From: DAOTXL01 sp034435455
Lineage (GTDB): Bacteria > Chloroflexota > Anaerolineae > JAAYZQ01
Assembly: GCA_034435455.1 (NCBI GenBank)
Contig: DAOTXL010000103.1
Location: forward strand, 10,789-74,788
Length of the DNA stretch: 64,000 nt
Direction of reading: 5' to 3'
Positions 1 to 7,942 of the stretch are shown piece by piece. How positions within the stretch are numbered: position 1 is the first letter of the stretch; each line of letters opens with the position of its first letter. A program made the position numbers and the translations under genes. The notes beneath the pieces were generated by a model. It ran no database searches and had not been told where the DNA came from. It worked only from the letters and a program-made list of their open reading frames with translations.

Positions 1-852
1 GATTACGACATGGCGGTGGCCCGCTACCTGGTGCAGGGGGTGGACCTGTGGTTGAACACCCCGCGCCGCCCCCACGAGGCCAGTGGCACCAGCGGCATGA
101 AAGCCACCGCCAACGGCGCCCTGAACTTTAGCATCCTGGACGGCTGGTGGGCCGAGGCCTATACCCCCGAAACCGGCTGGGCCATCGGCCACGGGGAGGA
201 GTACCCGGAGGACCAGTTCGACTACCAGGATACGGTCGAGTCCAACGCCATTTACGACCTGTTGGAGAAGGAGATCGTCCCCCTGTTCTACGACCGGGGG
301 CGCGATGGGTTGCCGCGGGGCTGGATCGCCCGGATGAAGATGGCGATGCGCGACCACGCGGCGGTGTTTAACACCAACCGCATGGTCCGCGAGTACTTTG
401 AGGTGTGTTATCTGCCCAGCGCCGAACGGAGCCGCCGCCTGCAGGCCGACAACCAGGGGCGGGCCAGGGCGTTGGCAGCCTGGAAAGCCCGGTTGCGCCA
501 GGGATGGAGCCAGATCCGGATCGAGCGCGTATGGGCCGACCCGCCGGAGGGGCAGGAACTCCGGGTCGGCGACCAGCTTCAGGTCCAGGCTGAGGTCGCC
601 TTGGGGACGTTGAACCCCACCGATGTGACGGTGGAGCTGTTCTACGGCCCGCTGGACGCCGAGGGGCTGATCGTCCGGGCCCAGACCATCCCCATGCTCA
701 TTGCCCAGTCCAAAGGGCAGGGGGTGTTTGTGTTTGCCGGCGGCATCACCTGCGCCACCAGCGGCCGGCACGGCTATGCGCTGCGCATCGTCCCCAACCA
801 CGAAGACCTGGGCAATCCCTTTGAGATGGGGCTTGTTCTGTGGGGCGCGTAG
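1..852 (+). CDS. glgP: Alpha-glucan (glycogen/maltodextrin) phosphorylase, C-terminal part
   Basis: The reading frame is open from the first base, so the gene begins before the window. It would release glucose-1-phosphate from alpha-1,4-glucans in the cytoplasm. The visible start holds the PLP-lysine region: RRPHEASGTSGMKA, with the lysine about 34 codons from the window edge, then NGALNFSILDGWW, as in the family. After about residue 170 comes a beta-rich tail, typical of the bacterial GlgP type that carries an extra C-terminal domain rather than the classical animal type. It ends at TAG and faces the convergent metallophosphoesterase gene. The family assignment is firm; substrate preference cannot be judged from this part. 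Confidence 0.9.
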   Translation, partial: DYDMAVARYLVQGVDLWLNTPRRPHEASGTSGMKATANGALNFSILDGWWAEAYTPETGWAIGHGEEYPEDQFDYQDTVESNAIYDLLEKEIVPLFYDRGRDGLPRGWIARMKMAMRDHAAVFNTNRMVREYFEVCYLPSAERSRRLQADNQGRARALAAWKARLRQGWSQIRIERVWADPPEGQELRVGDQLQVQAEVALGTLNPTDVTVELFYGPLDAEGLIVRAQTIPMLIAQSKGQGVFVFAGGITCATSGRHGYALRIVPNHEDLGNPFEMGLVLWGA

Positions 853-859
853 GACGACC

Positions 860-1348
860 CTATTGGGGGACCTCCACAATCTGGGCCTGGCCGCTGGCCG
901 TGTCGTACAGGGCATAGGTCGAAAGGCCAAAGCGGCCCATCACCTCGCCGGGATTGATCTGCACCGTTTTGCCCACCTGGCTGATGGCCCGCTCGTGGCT
1001 GTGGCCGTAGCACACCAGGTCGTACACCCCCCCCTGGGCCAGCGCCCGGCCGATCTCCGGGTGGTGGGTGACCGCCACCCGTCGCCCATCCAGCTCCAGA
1101 TCGGCAAAATCGCCGTGCAACGTCACGTGCGGGAAGCGGGCCGCCACCCGCGCCAGGAGCAGCCTGTCGCCGTCGTTGTTGCCCAGGACGGCGTGCACCG
1201 GCCTGGCAAAGCCCTCGGCGATCTGCGCCAGGGTGAACGGCGCGCAAAAATCGCCGCAGAAGAGGAGCACGTCCGCCTGCAAGCCGGCCAGCAATGCCTC
1301 CAGCCGCCAGATGTTGTCATGGATATCCGAAAGGATTGCGATTTTCAT
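860..1348 (-). CDS. YfcE/MJ0936-type metallophosphoesterase
   Basis: A 162-residue calcineurin-like phosphoesterase, probably a cytoplasmic phosphodiesterase with two metal ions. All family motifs are present: SDIHDN (residues 7-12), CGD (31-33), GNND (56-59), THHPE (94-98) and GHSHE (115-119). Length matches the YfcE family. The ATG start gives the usual MKIAILSDIH N-terminus. It is separated from the upstream leftward gene by a heptamer repeat tract, so it may not be co-transcribed with it. The natural substrate is unknown in this family. Confidence 0.85.
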   Translation of the reverse strand: MKIAILSDIHDNIWRLEALLAGLQADVLLFCGDFCAPFTLAQIAEGFARPVHAVLGNNDGDRLLLARVAARFPHVTLHGDFADLELDGRRVAVTHHPEIGRALAQGGVYDLVCYGHSHERAISQVGKTVQINPGEVMGRFGLSTYALYDTASGQAQIVEVPQ

Positions 1349-1363
1349 GGTGTTGCCTGTTTG

Positions 1364-1397
1364 GTAAAACGTAAAGCGTAAAACGTAAAACGTAAAC
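1364..1397 (+). repeat. Heptamer repeat tract 1 (GTAARRC family)
   Basis: Five head-to-tail units in strict 7-nt register: GTAAAAC, GTAAAGC, GTAAAAC, GTAAAAC, GTAAAC. It lies between two leftward genes and stops four bases short of the stop codon of the toroid-fold protein. Related tracts occur at 5931, 6660, 7899, 43503 and 61612. Confidence 0.85.
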
Positions 1398-1400
1398 GGT

Positions 1401-2327
1401 TTACAGGTTACGGATCACCCGCAGCGCCCGCAGGGTGACCCACTTGTTGGGCTGCCCCACCGTGCCGAAGTTGGCCCAGGTGTTTTCCGGCGTGTACTCT
1501 AGCGCCCAGCGGCCATCTCTGTCCTGTTTGCTCCGGACCGCCTCCACGGCCGGCGCCGACCGGGGATCGCCTCCCAGGCCCAGCCGGTCGAGCACCTCCA
1601 GCGCCTCCGCCGGGTCGGAGTTGTGGCCGAGGGGGAAGCTCAGCCGGTCGTCGAGCCGGTTCGCCGCCGGATAACCATCGTCGCGCAGCAGGAGGGCGAC
1701 GCCGGCCTCGACCGCGGCCTGCATCGCCGGGGAGCGCTGTCCGCCCGGCAGTTCGGCCAACGCCCTCAGGACTTTGACCGCCCCCCAGGCGCAGGGCAGC
1801 CCATCCAGGTGGTGGGCGGGGCGGGGGCTGGTGGGGCAGCGGCAGCGAAATCGATCGCCGATGGCGGCCCTGGCCAGGGCCTCCAGGCTTTCCTCAAGGC
1901 GGGGGTCCGGGTAGCCCAGTTGCAGGAAGGCGCGGAGCAGGCTGCCGCTCAGGCAGAGGGGGGTCCCCCTGGGCGTTTTGTCGGCCCTGAAGAGGCCCTC
2001 GGGCGAGCGGCTGTGATCCAGCACGTAAGCACAGGCGCGGTCTATCGCCTCGTTGCGGGGGGCGCCCAACTGCGCCCAAAAGATCACCTGCCACACGGTG
2101 GCCTTGTGCCTGGGGCTGTAGCCGATGCCGGGGTGCATCCAGTAGCCCGCCGGCCACTGGGCGTCGAGGATGGCTTTCGCCGGCCCCCGGCCGGGGATCG
2201 CGGCGCGCGCGGCGATCACCTCCGGATCGGCGGCGGGGCGGCCCAGCAGGTTCACCAGGGCAAAGTAGCGCACGCCGGGGTTTTCGTCGTCCTCTTCCAG
2301 CAGCCAATCCACCACGGTGGACATCAT
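1401..2327 (-). CDS. Prenyltransferase/squalene-cyclase-like alpha-toroid protein
   Basis: About 308 residues with repeated helical segments and motifs such as AQWPAGYWMHPG, TVWQVIFWAQLG and QDRDGRWALEY. These resemble the alpha/alpha-toroid of the prenyltransferase and squalene-oxidocyclase superfamily. I see no DXDD-type catalytic motif, so enzymatic activity is doubtful. I chose the ATG at 2327 because it overlaps the upstream membrane glycosyltransferase by ATGA and has a GGGGAG ribosome site six bases before. The overlap implies translational coupling. Function unknown; possibly a soluble partner of the membrane protein. Confidence 0.65.
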   Translation of the reverse strand: MMSTVVDWLLEEDDENPGVRYFALVNLLGRPAADPEVIAARAAIPGRGPAKAILDAQWPAGYWMHPGIGYSPRHKATVWQVIFWAQLGAPRNEAIDRACAYVLDHSRSPEGLFRADKTPRGTPLCLSGSLLRAFLQLGYPDPRLEESLEALARAAIGDRFRCRCPTSPRPAHHLDGLPCAWGAVKVLRALAELPGGQRSPAMQAAVEAGVALLLRDDGYPAANRLDDRLSFPLGHNSDPAEALEVLDRLGLGGDPRSAPAVEAVRSKQDRDGRWALEYTPENTWANFGTVGQPNKWVTLRALRVIRNL

Positions 2328-3802
2328 CGCTCCCCTTTTGTCTGCCACCCGGCTGCCGGGGTCAATGTGCCGCCTTGCAGGTAGTATACCGCCCGGTCCG
2401 GATACGCGGCGATGACCGCCGCGTCGGTCTGGGTGTCGCTGCCCCGGGCATACACCACGTCGTCGTCCAGGAGGGGGCTTTGCCCGGCCAGCATCGCCCC
2501 GTACTCCAGCCAGCGTTCGGCGTAGACGATGACCAGGGCATGGTGCAACCCGGCCTCCTCGATGGGCCGCAGTTGGGCGCGGCTGATGCCATAGAAGCCG
2601 TGGGCCTCCTCCATCCGGGCCGGGATGTTGAGGGCCAGGTTGAGGGCGATCATTGCCATCAGCGCCCCGGCCAGCGCCGTCCGCAGCCCTTGCCGCCGAT
2701 TGGCGGCCCAATCCCACCCTTTGAGCAACCCAGCCGCGCTCAGCAGCCACAGCCCGCCAAAGCCTTCAAAGTAGTAACGCGGCCCCCACAGCCGCGCCGG
2801 CGAGCCGATCCAGTAGAACAGGTAGGCGATCACCAGGCAGGTGAAAGGGGTCAGCAACGCCCAATCTCGCCGCCGCCGGGGCTGAAGCGCCAGGCCGGGG
2901 AGCAACGGCAGCCAGCTCAGCGCCGGCCAGCCCAGCACGTCGGTCGCTGCCCTGGAGAGGTCCTGCTTGAGGTTGATCCAGGCGTAGAAGGGGGAGTGGC
3001 CTCCCGGCATCGCGCCGATCCCCGGCCCAAAGCCCAGGCGGTCGTAGGGCCACCACAGCAGGTAAGGGTTCAACCACGGGTCCCCGGTGACGGCCCACTG
3101 GTAGAGGGGCAACAGCGCCGCCACCGCGCCGCCGGCCAGGGCGATCAGCAGGTAGCGAGGCCAGCCGGGACGCTGCCGGAGCACCTGCCCCAGGCTGTAG
3201 AGGATGAACGGGAAGGCGTAGGCGATGGCCGTCAGCGGGCGGGTGAGGAAGGCCATGCCCAGGGCCAGGCCGGCCCCTACCGCAAACCATCGGCTGCGCC
3301 CCTGGCCGGCCCACAGGAACCACAGGCTGAACAGCAACAGCCAGGCCAGGCTGGCAAGGTGGGACAGGAACGAACCGCCCAGCACCAGGAACAGCGGCGA
3401 GGTCAGCCCCAGCGCCGCCGCCAGCAGGCCGGCCCGCCGGTCGTAGAGGGTCTGCCCCAGGCGGTAGACCAGGTAGAGGCTCAGTGCCGCCAGCAGCGGG
3501 TTGACCAGCCAGGCCGCGCCGGCCAGTTCACCCAGGGCCAGCACCGCCGGCCAGCCGGGGGGATACTTGCCGAAGCGCCGGCCCTGGTAATCCAGCACAA
3601 AGGGGACCCAGAAAGAACCGGGGTGGGCAGGCGAGGGGACGGTCAGGCGGCCCAGGGCCATCGTTTTGGCCTGAAAGAGGTAGGCCACCTCATCCTCCAG
3701 GTGGGGCAGCCGCTCAAAGGCGAACCAGGCGACGGCCCCCGTGGCCAGAAAGGCCGTCAGGCAGAGAAGCCAGATGAGCTTGCTTGTGCCAACCTGTTTC
3801 AC
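2324..3802 (-). CDS. GT39/ArnT-like membrane glycosyltransferase
   Basis: About 492 residues with an N-terminal membrane segment, then the loop PHLEDEVAYLFQAK, whose acidic residues match the DE motif of the first extracytoplasmic loop in GT39-type enzymes. Around ten further hydrophobic segments follow. Such proteins move a sugar from a polyprenyl-phosphate donor outside the membrane. I chose the GTG at 3802, preceded by GGGGAAC, because the upstream in-frame residues look non-coding and overlap the regulator. It is translationally coupled to the toroid protein. Acceptor unknown. Confidence 0.7.
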   Translation of the reverse strand: MKQVGTSKLIWLLCLTAFLATGAVAWFAFERLPHLEDEVAYLFQAKTMALGRLTVPSPAHPGSFWVPFVLDYQGRRFGKYPPGWPAVLALGELAGAAWLVNPLLAALSLYLVYRLGQTLYDRRAGLLAAALGLTSPLFLVLGGSFLSHLASLAWLLLFSLWFLWAGQGRSRWFAVGAGLALGMAFLTRPLTAIAYAFPFILYSLGQVLRQRPGWPRYLLIALAGGAVAALLPLYQWAVTGDPWLNPYLLWWPYDRLGFGPGIGAMPGGHSPFYAWINLKQDLSRAATDVLGWPALSWLPLLPGLALQPRRRRDWALLTPFTCLVIAYLFYWIGSPARLWGPRYYFEGFGGLWLLSAAGLLKGWDWAANRRQGLRTALAGALMAMIALNLALNIPARMEEAHGFYGISRAQLRPIEEAGLHHALVIVYAERWLEYGAMLAGQSPLLDDDVVYARGSDTQTDAAVIAAYPDRAVYYLQGGTLTPAAGWQTKGER

Positions 3803-3888
3803 AAGTTCCCCAGGATCGTCAGATTTCGGGCCCGAATGATACCACAAGGTGGAGGGAAGGGCAAATGGGAACGATGCCGGCCTCCCCC

Positions 3889-4857
3889 TTACCCTCTCTC
3901 GTCCGGGTAGCGGGCGGCGATGGCCCGCGCTACATCGCGCACCATAGTTGTCAGTTCCGGGGGGCTGAGTACTGTCGCCTTGTCCTGGTAGGTCAGCACC
4001 CAGCGGCACGGCCAGGCCAGGTCCGACGCGTCAAAGGCCAGGGTTACCGTGCCGTCCTCATGCTCCGTCAACTCTTGCCACTCCTCCTGCCGTTCACGGA
4101 TCAGGTGGGCGATCTCCGGCTCAAAGCGGACCACCACCCGGTAACAGGTGGCCGGCCGTTCGTCGGCCATGCGCAGCAGATACTCCCGCGCCGAAAAGTC
4201 GGCCGGTAGCTCAAAGGTCTCGCCGGTAGGCTCGATCCTTTGGATGCGCTCCACGCGAAAGGTGCGCAGTTCGCCGCGCAGGTGGCAGTAGCCGACCAGG
4301 TACCAGTTGCCCCATTGGAGCGCCAGGGCGTAGGGGTTCACCAGCCGCTCGGTGATCTGTTGGCGGAACGACTGATACACCAGCCGTATCTGGCGGCGAC
4401 GGGCCACACAACGCCGCAGGTCGTCCAGAAGCGGCACCCAGGGGCCATAGTCGCGCCGCAGCCAGCCGGTGACCACCAGCCCGCGTTGAGCTTGCTGGAC
4501 CTCCTGAAGCAGGGCTTCGGGCAGGACGTTATCCAGCTTGGCCGTAGCAGCCACCGCTGCATCGCGGTACGATGCCCCCCAGATATCCTTGACCAGTTCC
4601 GCGCCCAGGTACAGGACGGTGGCTTCTTCCGGGGTAAAGACCAGCGGGGGCAGTTTGTAGCCGCGAACCAGCGAAAAACCGCCGTAGGGTCCGCGCTCGG
4701 AGTAGATGGGGATGCCCATTTCGTCCAGCATGGTCATGTAGCGATGCACCGTCCGCTCCGAGACGCCCAGTTCTTCGGCCAATTCGCCGGCCTTGAGCGT
4801 GCCCCGCCGCTGGAGCATCAGGATGATCGAGATCAGCCGGGTAGCCACGTTCGCCAT
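3889..4857 (-). CDS. HTH-WYL family transcriptional regulator
   Basis: A 322-residue protein with an N-terminal winged helix-turn-helix (LKAGELAEELGVSERTVHRYMTML, about residues 21-44) and a middle WYL-type domain (about residues 150-240, with WGNWYLVGYCH and FRVERI). WYL domains sense small ligands, often nucleic-acid derived, and act as activators or repressors. The start ATG lies six bases after a GATAAT hexamer, which may make the transcript nearly leaderless. It is divergent from the Tat-signal metallophosphoesterase, a likely target. Family firm, regulon unknown. Confidence 0.85.
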   Translation of the reverse strand: MANVATRLISIILMLQRRGTLKAGELAEELGVSERTVHRYMTMLDEMGIPIYSERGPYGGFSLVRGYKLPPLVFTPEEATVLYLGAELVKDIWGASYRDAAVAATAKLDNVLPEALLQEVQQAQRGLVVTGWLRRDYGPWVPLLDDLRRCVARRRQIRLVYQSFRQQITERLVNPYALALQWGNWYLVGYCHLRGELRTFRVERIQRIEPTGETFELPADFSAREYLLRMADERPATCYRVVVRFEPEIAHLIRERQEEWQELTEHEDGTVTLAFDASDLAWPCRWVLTYQDKATVLSPPELTTMVRDVARAIAARYPDERG

Positions 4858-4999
4858 AGCTGTATTATCCCACCCTTGAATGTAGCTGTTCAGGTGCTAC
4901 GCACTTTTGCCTCTTCCATCTCCTGATTATACCACAATTGGGCAACATTGCACGTTACGGTTCCGTGTTTATGCCGGGGCTGGGGAGAGAGGGCCGGAA

Positions 5000-5028
5000 T
5001 TGACAGAGGGCCATATCCCGGCTATAAT
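5000..5028 (+). promoter_or_regulatory. Consensus sigma-70-type promoter
   Basis: TTGACA at 5000-5005, a 17-base spacer and TATAAT at 5023-5028: a perfect match to the housekeeping consensus. Transcription would start near 5035 and read the metallophosphoesterase gene. Confidence 0.85.
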
Positions 5029-5079
5029 CGGGGATAGGGGAATGTTGAAATTTTGAGGGGTGCTGCGGATTTCGGCAAG

Positions 5080-5958
5080 ATGCGACACCTGAGCAGGCGG
5101 ACCTTTTTGCGCTGGGCGCTGGGCCTGCCGCTGGGCGCAGCGGCAGCGGCGGCGGGGGGGGTGGGCTATGCCTACGGCCTGGAGCCCGACTGGCTGGCCG
5201 TGGAGCAGGTGGTGGTCCATGTGCCAGACCTGCCCCCGGCGCTGGAAGGTCTGACCATCGGTCACCTCAGCGACCTGCACTGGGGACCCTACACCGGTTG
5301 GCGGGAGGTCCGCGCTGCCGTGGAAAAGACCAACGCGCTGTCGCCCGACCTGATCGTGTTAACCGGCGACTATGTGCTCTACTCGGCCGGGTACGCCGCG
5401 CCCTGCGCCGGCGAATTGGCCGCGCTGCGGGCACCGCTGGGCGTCTATGCCGTCCCCGGCAACCACGACTATTGGACCGACATCGAGGTGGTGACGGCCC
5501 AACTCCGCGCTGCCGGGCTGACCTTGTTGCGCAACCGGTCGCGACGGCTGGAGGTGGGTGGCGTGCCCCTGTGGCTGGCCGGCGTGGACGACGTGTGGGA
5601 GCGGCACCACGACCTGGATGCGGCGTTGGCCGGGGTACCCCTTGATGAGCCGATCCTGCTCCTGGTCCACGAGCCGGATTTCGCCGACGAGGCAGCCTGT
5701 GCGTCGCACCGCATCCTGCTGCAACTTTCCGGCCATTCCTACGGTGGACAGGTCAATCTGCCGCTGCTGGGGCGGCCTATCCTGCCCTGGTTGGGACAAA
5801 AATACCCGGCCGGGTTGCAGTCCGTATCCGGCTCGAGGCTTCAAGTCTACACCAACCGGGGGGTGGGCCTCATCGCCCCGCCGCTGCGCTTTAACTGCCG
5901 GCCGGAGGTGGCGGTTTTGAAACTCAAGGTGTCAGGCGTAAGGCGTAAAGCGTTGTAA
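5080..5958 (+). CDS. Exported YkuE-like metallophosphoesterase with altered metal site
   Basis: About 292 residues. The N-terminus MRHLSRRTFLRW followed by a hydrophobic alanine-rich stretch is a twin-arginine signal, so the protein is probably exported or membrane-tethered. Motifs in order: SDLHWGP, GDYV, PGNHDYW and VHEPDF. The last motif reads SGHSYGGQ where the family has GHTHGGQ: residue 221 is Tyr (TAC), one base from His (CAC). That removes a metal ligand and may weaken or abolish activity. The ATG at 5080 is preferred over an in-frame TTG at 5053. The last codons and the TAA lie inside a heptamer repeat tract, and an IS remnant follows at once, so the natural C-terminus may have been changed. 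Confidence 0.8.
   Translation: MRHLSRRTFLRWALGLPLGAAAAAAGGVGYAYGLEPDWLAVEQVVVHVPDLPPALEGLTIGHLSDLHWGPYTGWREVRAAVEKTNALSPDLIVLTGDYVLYSAGYAAPCAGELAALRAPLGVYAVPGNHDYWTDIEVVTAQLRAAGLTLLRNRSRRLEVGGVPLWLAGVDDVWERHHDLDAALAGVPLDEPILLLVHEPDFADEAACASHRILLQLSGHSYGGQVNLPLLGRPILPWLGQKYPAGLQSVSGSRLQVYTNRGVGLIAPPLRFNCRPEVAVLKLKVSGVRRKAL
5931..5958 (+). repeat. Heptamer repeat tract 2
   Basis: Four units in register: GTCAGGC, GTAAGGC, GTAAAGC, GTTGTAA. The tract encodes the last residues and the stop codon of the metallophosphoesterase. It forms the left border of the IS remnant. Confidence 0.75.
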
Positions 5959-6639
5959 GGGCTTGTAAAATCGTAACTGTTTAGTCCTGTAATATCGTAC
6001 CTTTGCAGTCTCATAAAATCGTACCCCCTGGCGATGCCAGGGAACCAAGCAGGGCAGGGTTAGCTGGATAGGTGGCTGCGGCACAGGCAGCGCAGGCGGC
6101 TCCAGGCCGGTCAGCGAGCAGGTGTCAATCTGCTTGACCGGGCGTCTGGCGAGTTCACGCTCGACCTCCTCATCTTGCTCACGAACGGTTTCGGCAAAGA
6201 CCCGGTCATGGTGGAGAGGGTCGCAGCGCACGGTCACCCTTTTTCCGGCATGACAGCGGCCGACCGAATAGAGACACCGTCCCAGGCTGACTACCCCGGT
6301 CACGCTGACACGGCGTTCGAAGACGAAATCAGCCAGGAAGTCGTAGACGCGTTGAAGGTCAAACAAGGCGAGTTCCTGTTCCGGTTGATAGGGTCGTCGT
6401 GGCTGGAGCAACTCTGGGTGGGCCACCAACGGAGGCCTTCCGGCGCAGTCGCTGGCCCGGCAGGGGAAGTCCTGGTTGTAGAGCGGGCGCTCGCGGTCCA
6501 AGGCTCGTTGCAGATTGGGGAGGTTGGCTCGACCCTCCTCGTCGAGGGTCAGGTCATCCAGGGTCCGATGGTTGCGCTCGATCTGGGGCTGGTCGATAGG
6601 ACGATGGGGCCGGATGAAGCGATGCTTGATGCCTGGTCC
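5932..6639 (-). pseudogene. IS481/rve-type transposase, C-terminal remnant
   Basis: Reading leftward, the frame is open from about 6639. It contains IDQPQIERNHRTLDDLT, which fits the region around the third catalytic acid (Glu) of the rve integrase superfamily. Then follow LFDLQRVYDFLADFVFERRVSVTG, VSLGRCLYSVGR and AGKRVTVRCDP, a beta-barrel C-terminal domain as in IS481-type transposases. The N-terminal half with the two catalytic Asp residues is missing, because in-frame stops lie just upstream. The frame runs on through three 24-nt direct repeats to a stop at 5932. The element is therefore a dead fragment; the exact IS family is uncertain. Confidence 0.7.
5964..6025. repeat. Three 24-nt-spaced direct repeats at IS end
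   Basis: TGTAAAATCGTAAC (5964), TGTAATATCGTACC (5988) and CATAAAATCGTACC (6012) recur every 24 bases at the transposase 3' side. They resemble multiple transposase-binding sites at an IS end. At the other end, GTCCTGTAAT of the middle repeat recurs inverted near 6638-6650, supporting the element limits. Confidence 0.7.
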
Positions 6640-6659
6640 TCATTACAGGACCCTACAGC

Positions 6660-6686
6660 ATAAAACGTAAAGCGTAAGGTGTGAGG
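6660..6686 (+). repeat. Heptamer repeat tract 3
   Basis: Units ATAAAAC, GTAAAGC, GTAAGGT, GTGAGG directly beyond the IS remnant and before the ferredoxin-type gene. With tract 2 on the other side, the IS appears to have inserted into an older, longer tract. Confidence 0.7.
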
Positions 6687-6693
6687 AGGGAGG

Positions 6694-7770
6694 ATGGATG
6701 TCTATGAGCAGTTGAGGGCGAAACTGGCCACCCACCCGATGGGCGCGCCACGGCGGGAATCAATCCTGGAAATCCTGCGCATCCTGTTTACGCCGGAGGA
6801 GGCGGCGCTGGCGGTGCATCTGCCGTTCAAGCCGGCCCGCGATACCGACATTGCTGCCCAGGCCGGGCTGCCGCCGGACCGGGTGATAGCCCTCTGCGAG
6901 GCGATGGCCGATAAGGGGCTGGTTTACGCCTTTGAGGCACGGGGAAGGCACTTTTACATGCTCTTTCCCACTGCGCCGGGGCTGTTCGAGTTTCCCATGA
7001 TGAAGCATGGCCGGCTTGACCTGCCCTTCGAGCGGCTGAGCGAGCTGTGGGAGGCCTATTATCAGGACGGTTGGGGGGCGGAGATGACCGGCGACGGGAC
7101 CCACATGGCCCGCGTGATCCCCATCCAGGAGGCGGTGGATGCCCGGCAGACGGTGCTGGCCTACGAGGAGGTGGTGGGCTATATCGAGCGGGCGCGTTAT
7201 ATCTCCGTGCAGGATTGCGCCTGCCGGGTGTCGAAACGGGCCTGCGACGCCCCGCTGGATGTCTGCCTGGCGCTGGACTATGGGGCCAAGTTCCTGGCCG
7301 AACGGGGCATGGGCCGTCTGATCGGGCGCGAGGAGGCGCTGGCCGTGCTGGAGCGGGCGCGCCAGGCGGGCCTGGTGCACATGACTTCCAACACGCTGGA
7401 CCGGGTGGAGTTTATCTGCAACTGTTGCCCCTGCTGCTGTGGACTGCTGGGCACGGTCACCCGGCTGGGCGGGGCGGCAGCCAACATCGCCTCCAACTTT
7501 CGGGCGGTGGTGGATGCGGACTCTTGCCTGGCCTGTGGCCTGTGCGCCGATAACTGCCCGGTGCAGGCCATCGCCGTGGATGAGGTGGCGGGGGTGGACC
7601 CGGCCCGGTGCATCGGCTGTGGGATCTGTGTCACCCGCTGCCCGGAGGGGGCGCTGACCCTGGTGCGCCGGGAGACGAGCCGTGAGCCACCCCAGAACTA
7701 TGAGGCATGGCTGTTCCAGGTGGCAGCCGAGAAAGGGCGGCTGGAGGCGTTCAGCGCCCAGTTGGGCTAA
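6694..7770 (+). CDS. Winged-helix / double 4Fe-4S ferredoxin fusion protein
   Basis: 358 residues. Residues 1-95 look like a winged-helix domain (helices followed by DKGLVYAFEARGRHFYML). The middle has conserved Cys motifs: QDCACRVSKRACD (about 172-184) and CNCCPCCCG (about 242-250). The C-terminal third is a ferredoxin module with two CxxCxxCxxxCP sets (CLACGLCADNCP and CIGCGICVTRCP). The ATG at 6694 has a GGAGGG site just upstream. Such proteins are usually annotated only as 4Fe-4S binding; electron transfer or redox sensing is inferred. It stands alone between repeats. Confidence 0.75.
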   Translation: MDVYEQLRAKLATHPMGAPRRESILEILRILFTPEEAALAVHLPFKPARDTDIAAQAGLPPDRVIALCEAMADKGLVYAFEARGRHFYMLFPTAPGLFEFPMMKHGRLDLPFERLSELWEAYYQDGWGAEMTGDGTHMARVIPIQEAVDARQTVLAYEEVVGYIERARYISVQDCACRVSKRACDAPLDVCLALDYGAKFLAERGMGRLIGREEALAVLERARQAGLVHMTSNTLDRVEFICNCCPCCCGLLGTVTRLGGAAANIASNFRAVVDADSCLACGLCADNCPVQAIAVDEVAGVDPARCIGCGICVTRCPEGALTLVRRETSREPPQNYEAWLFQVAAEKGRLEAFSAQLG

Positions 7771-7785
7771 AGTCGAAAACGTAAG

Positions 7786-7893
7786 AGCCAGTCTGAAAAC
7801 CACTAAGGACACGAAGGACACAAAGGATTTCTGTCAATTTCCTCTCATTTCTTTGCCCTGTGCGTCTTCGTGGTAGACTTTTCAGACAAGCTC
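7786..7893. repeat. GTCTGAAAA-ended 'aaggacac' repeat element
   Basis: A ~108-bp intergenic element. The left end reads GAGCCAGTCTGAAAACCAC and the right end, reverse-complemented, reads GAGCTTGTCTGAAAAG, so the ends are inverted repeats. Inside are short direct repeats (aaggacac, gaaggacac, aaagg). A relative of the same end lies at about 35770-35803. Confidence 0.7.
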
Positions 7894-7898
7894 TAAAA

Positions 7899-7942
7899 CC
7901 TTACACCTTACGCCTTACGTTTTACGCTTTACGCTTTACGCC
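7899..7942 (-). repeat. Heptamer repeat tract 4, supplies SDR stop codon
   Basis: On the minus strand six units run in register (GTAAAGC, GTAAAGC, GTAAAAC, GTAAGGC, GTAAGGT, GTAAGG). The first TAA of the tract is the stop codon of the SDR gene. Confidence 0.85.

Noticed and set aside
774..1247. Long frame opposite the metallophosphoesterase gene
   Set aside because: It is a GC-rich shadow frame; the overlapping frame has all phosphoesterase motifs and a good start.
2375..3910. 511-codon rightward open frame
   Set aside because: It lies antisense to the membrane glycosyltransferase, is Gln/Pro/Arg-rich with no family pattern, and results from high GC.
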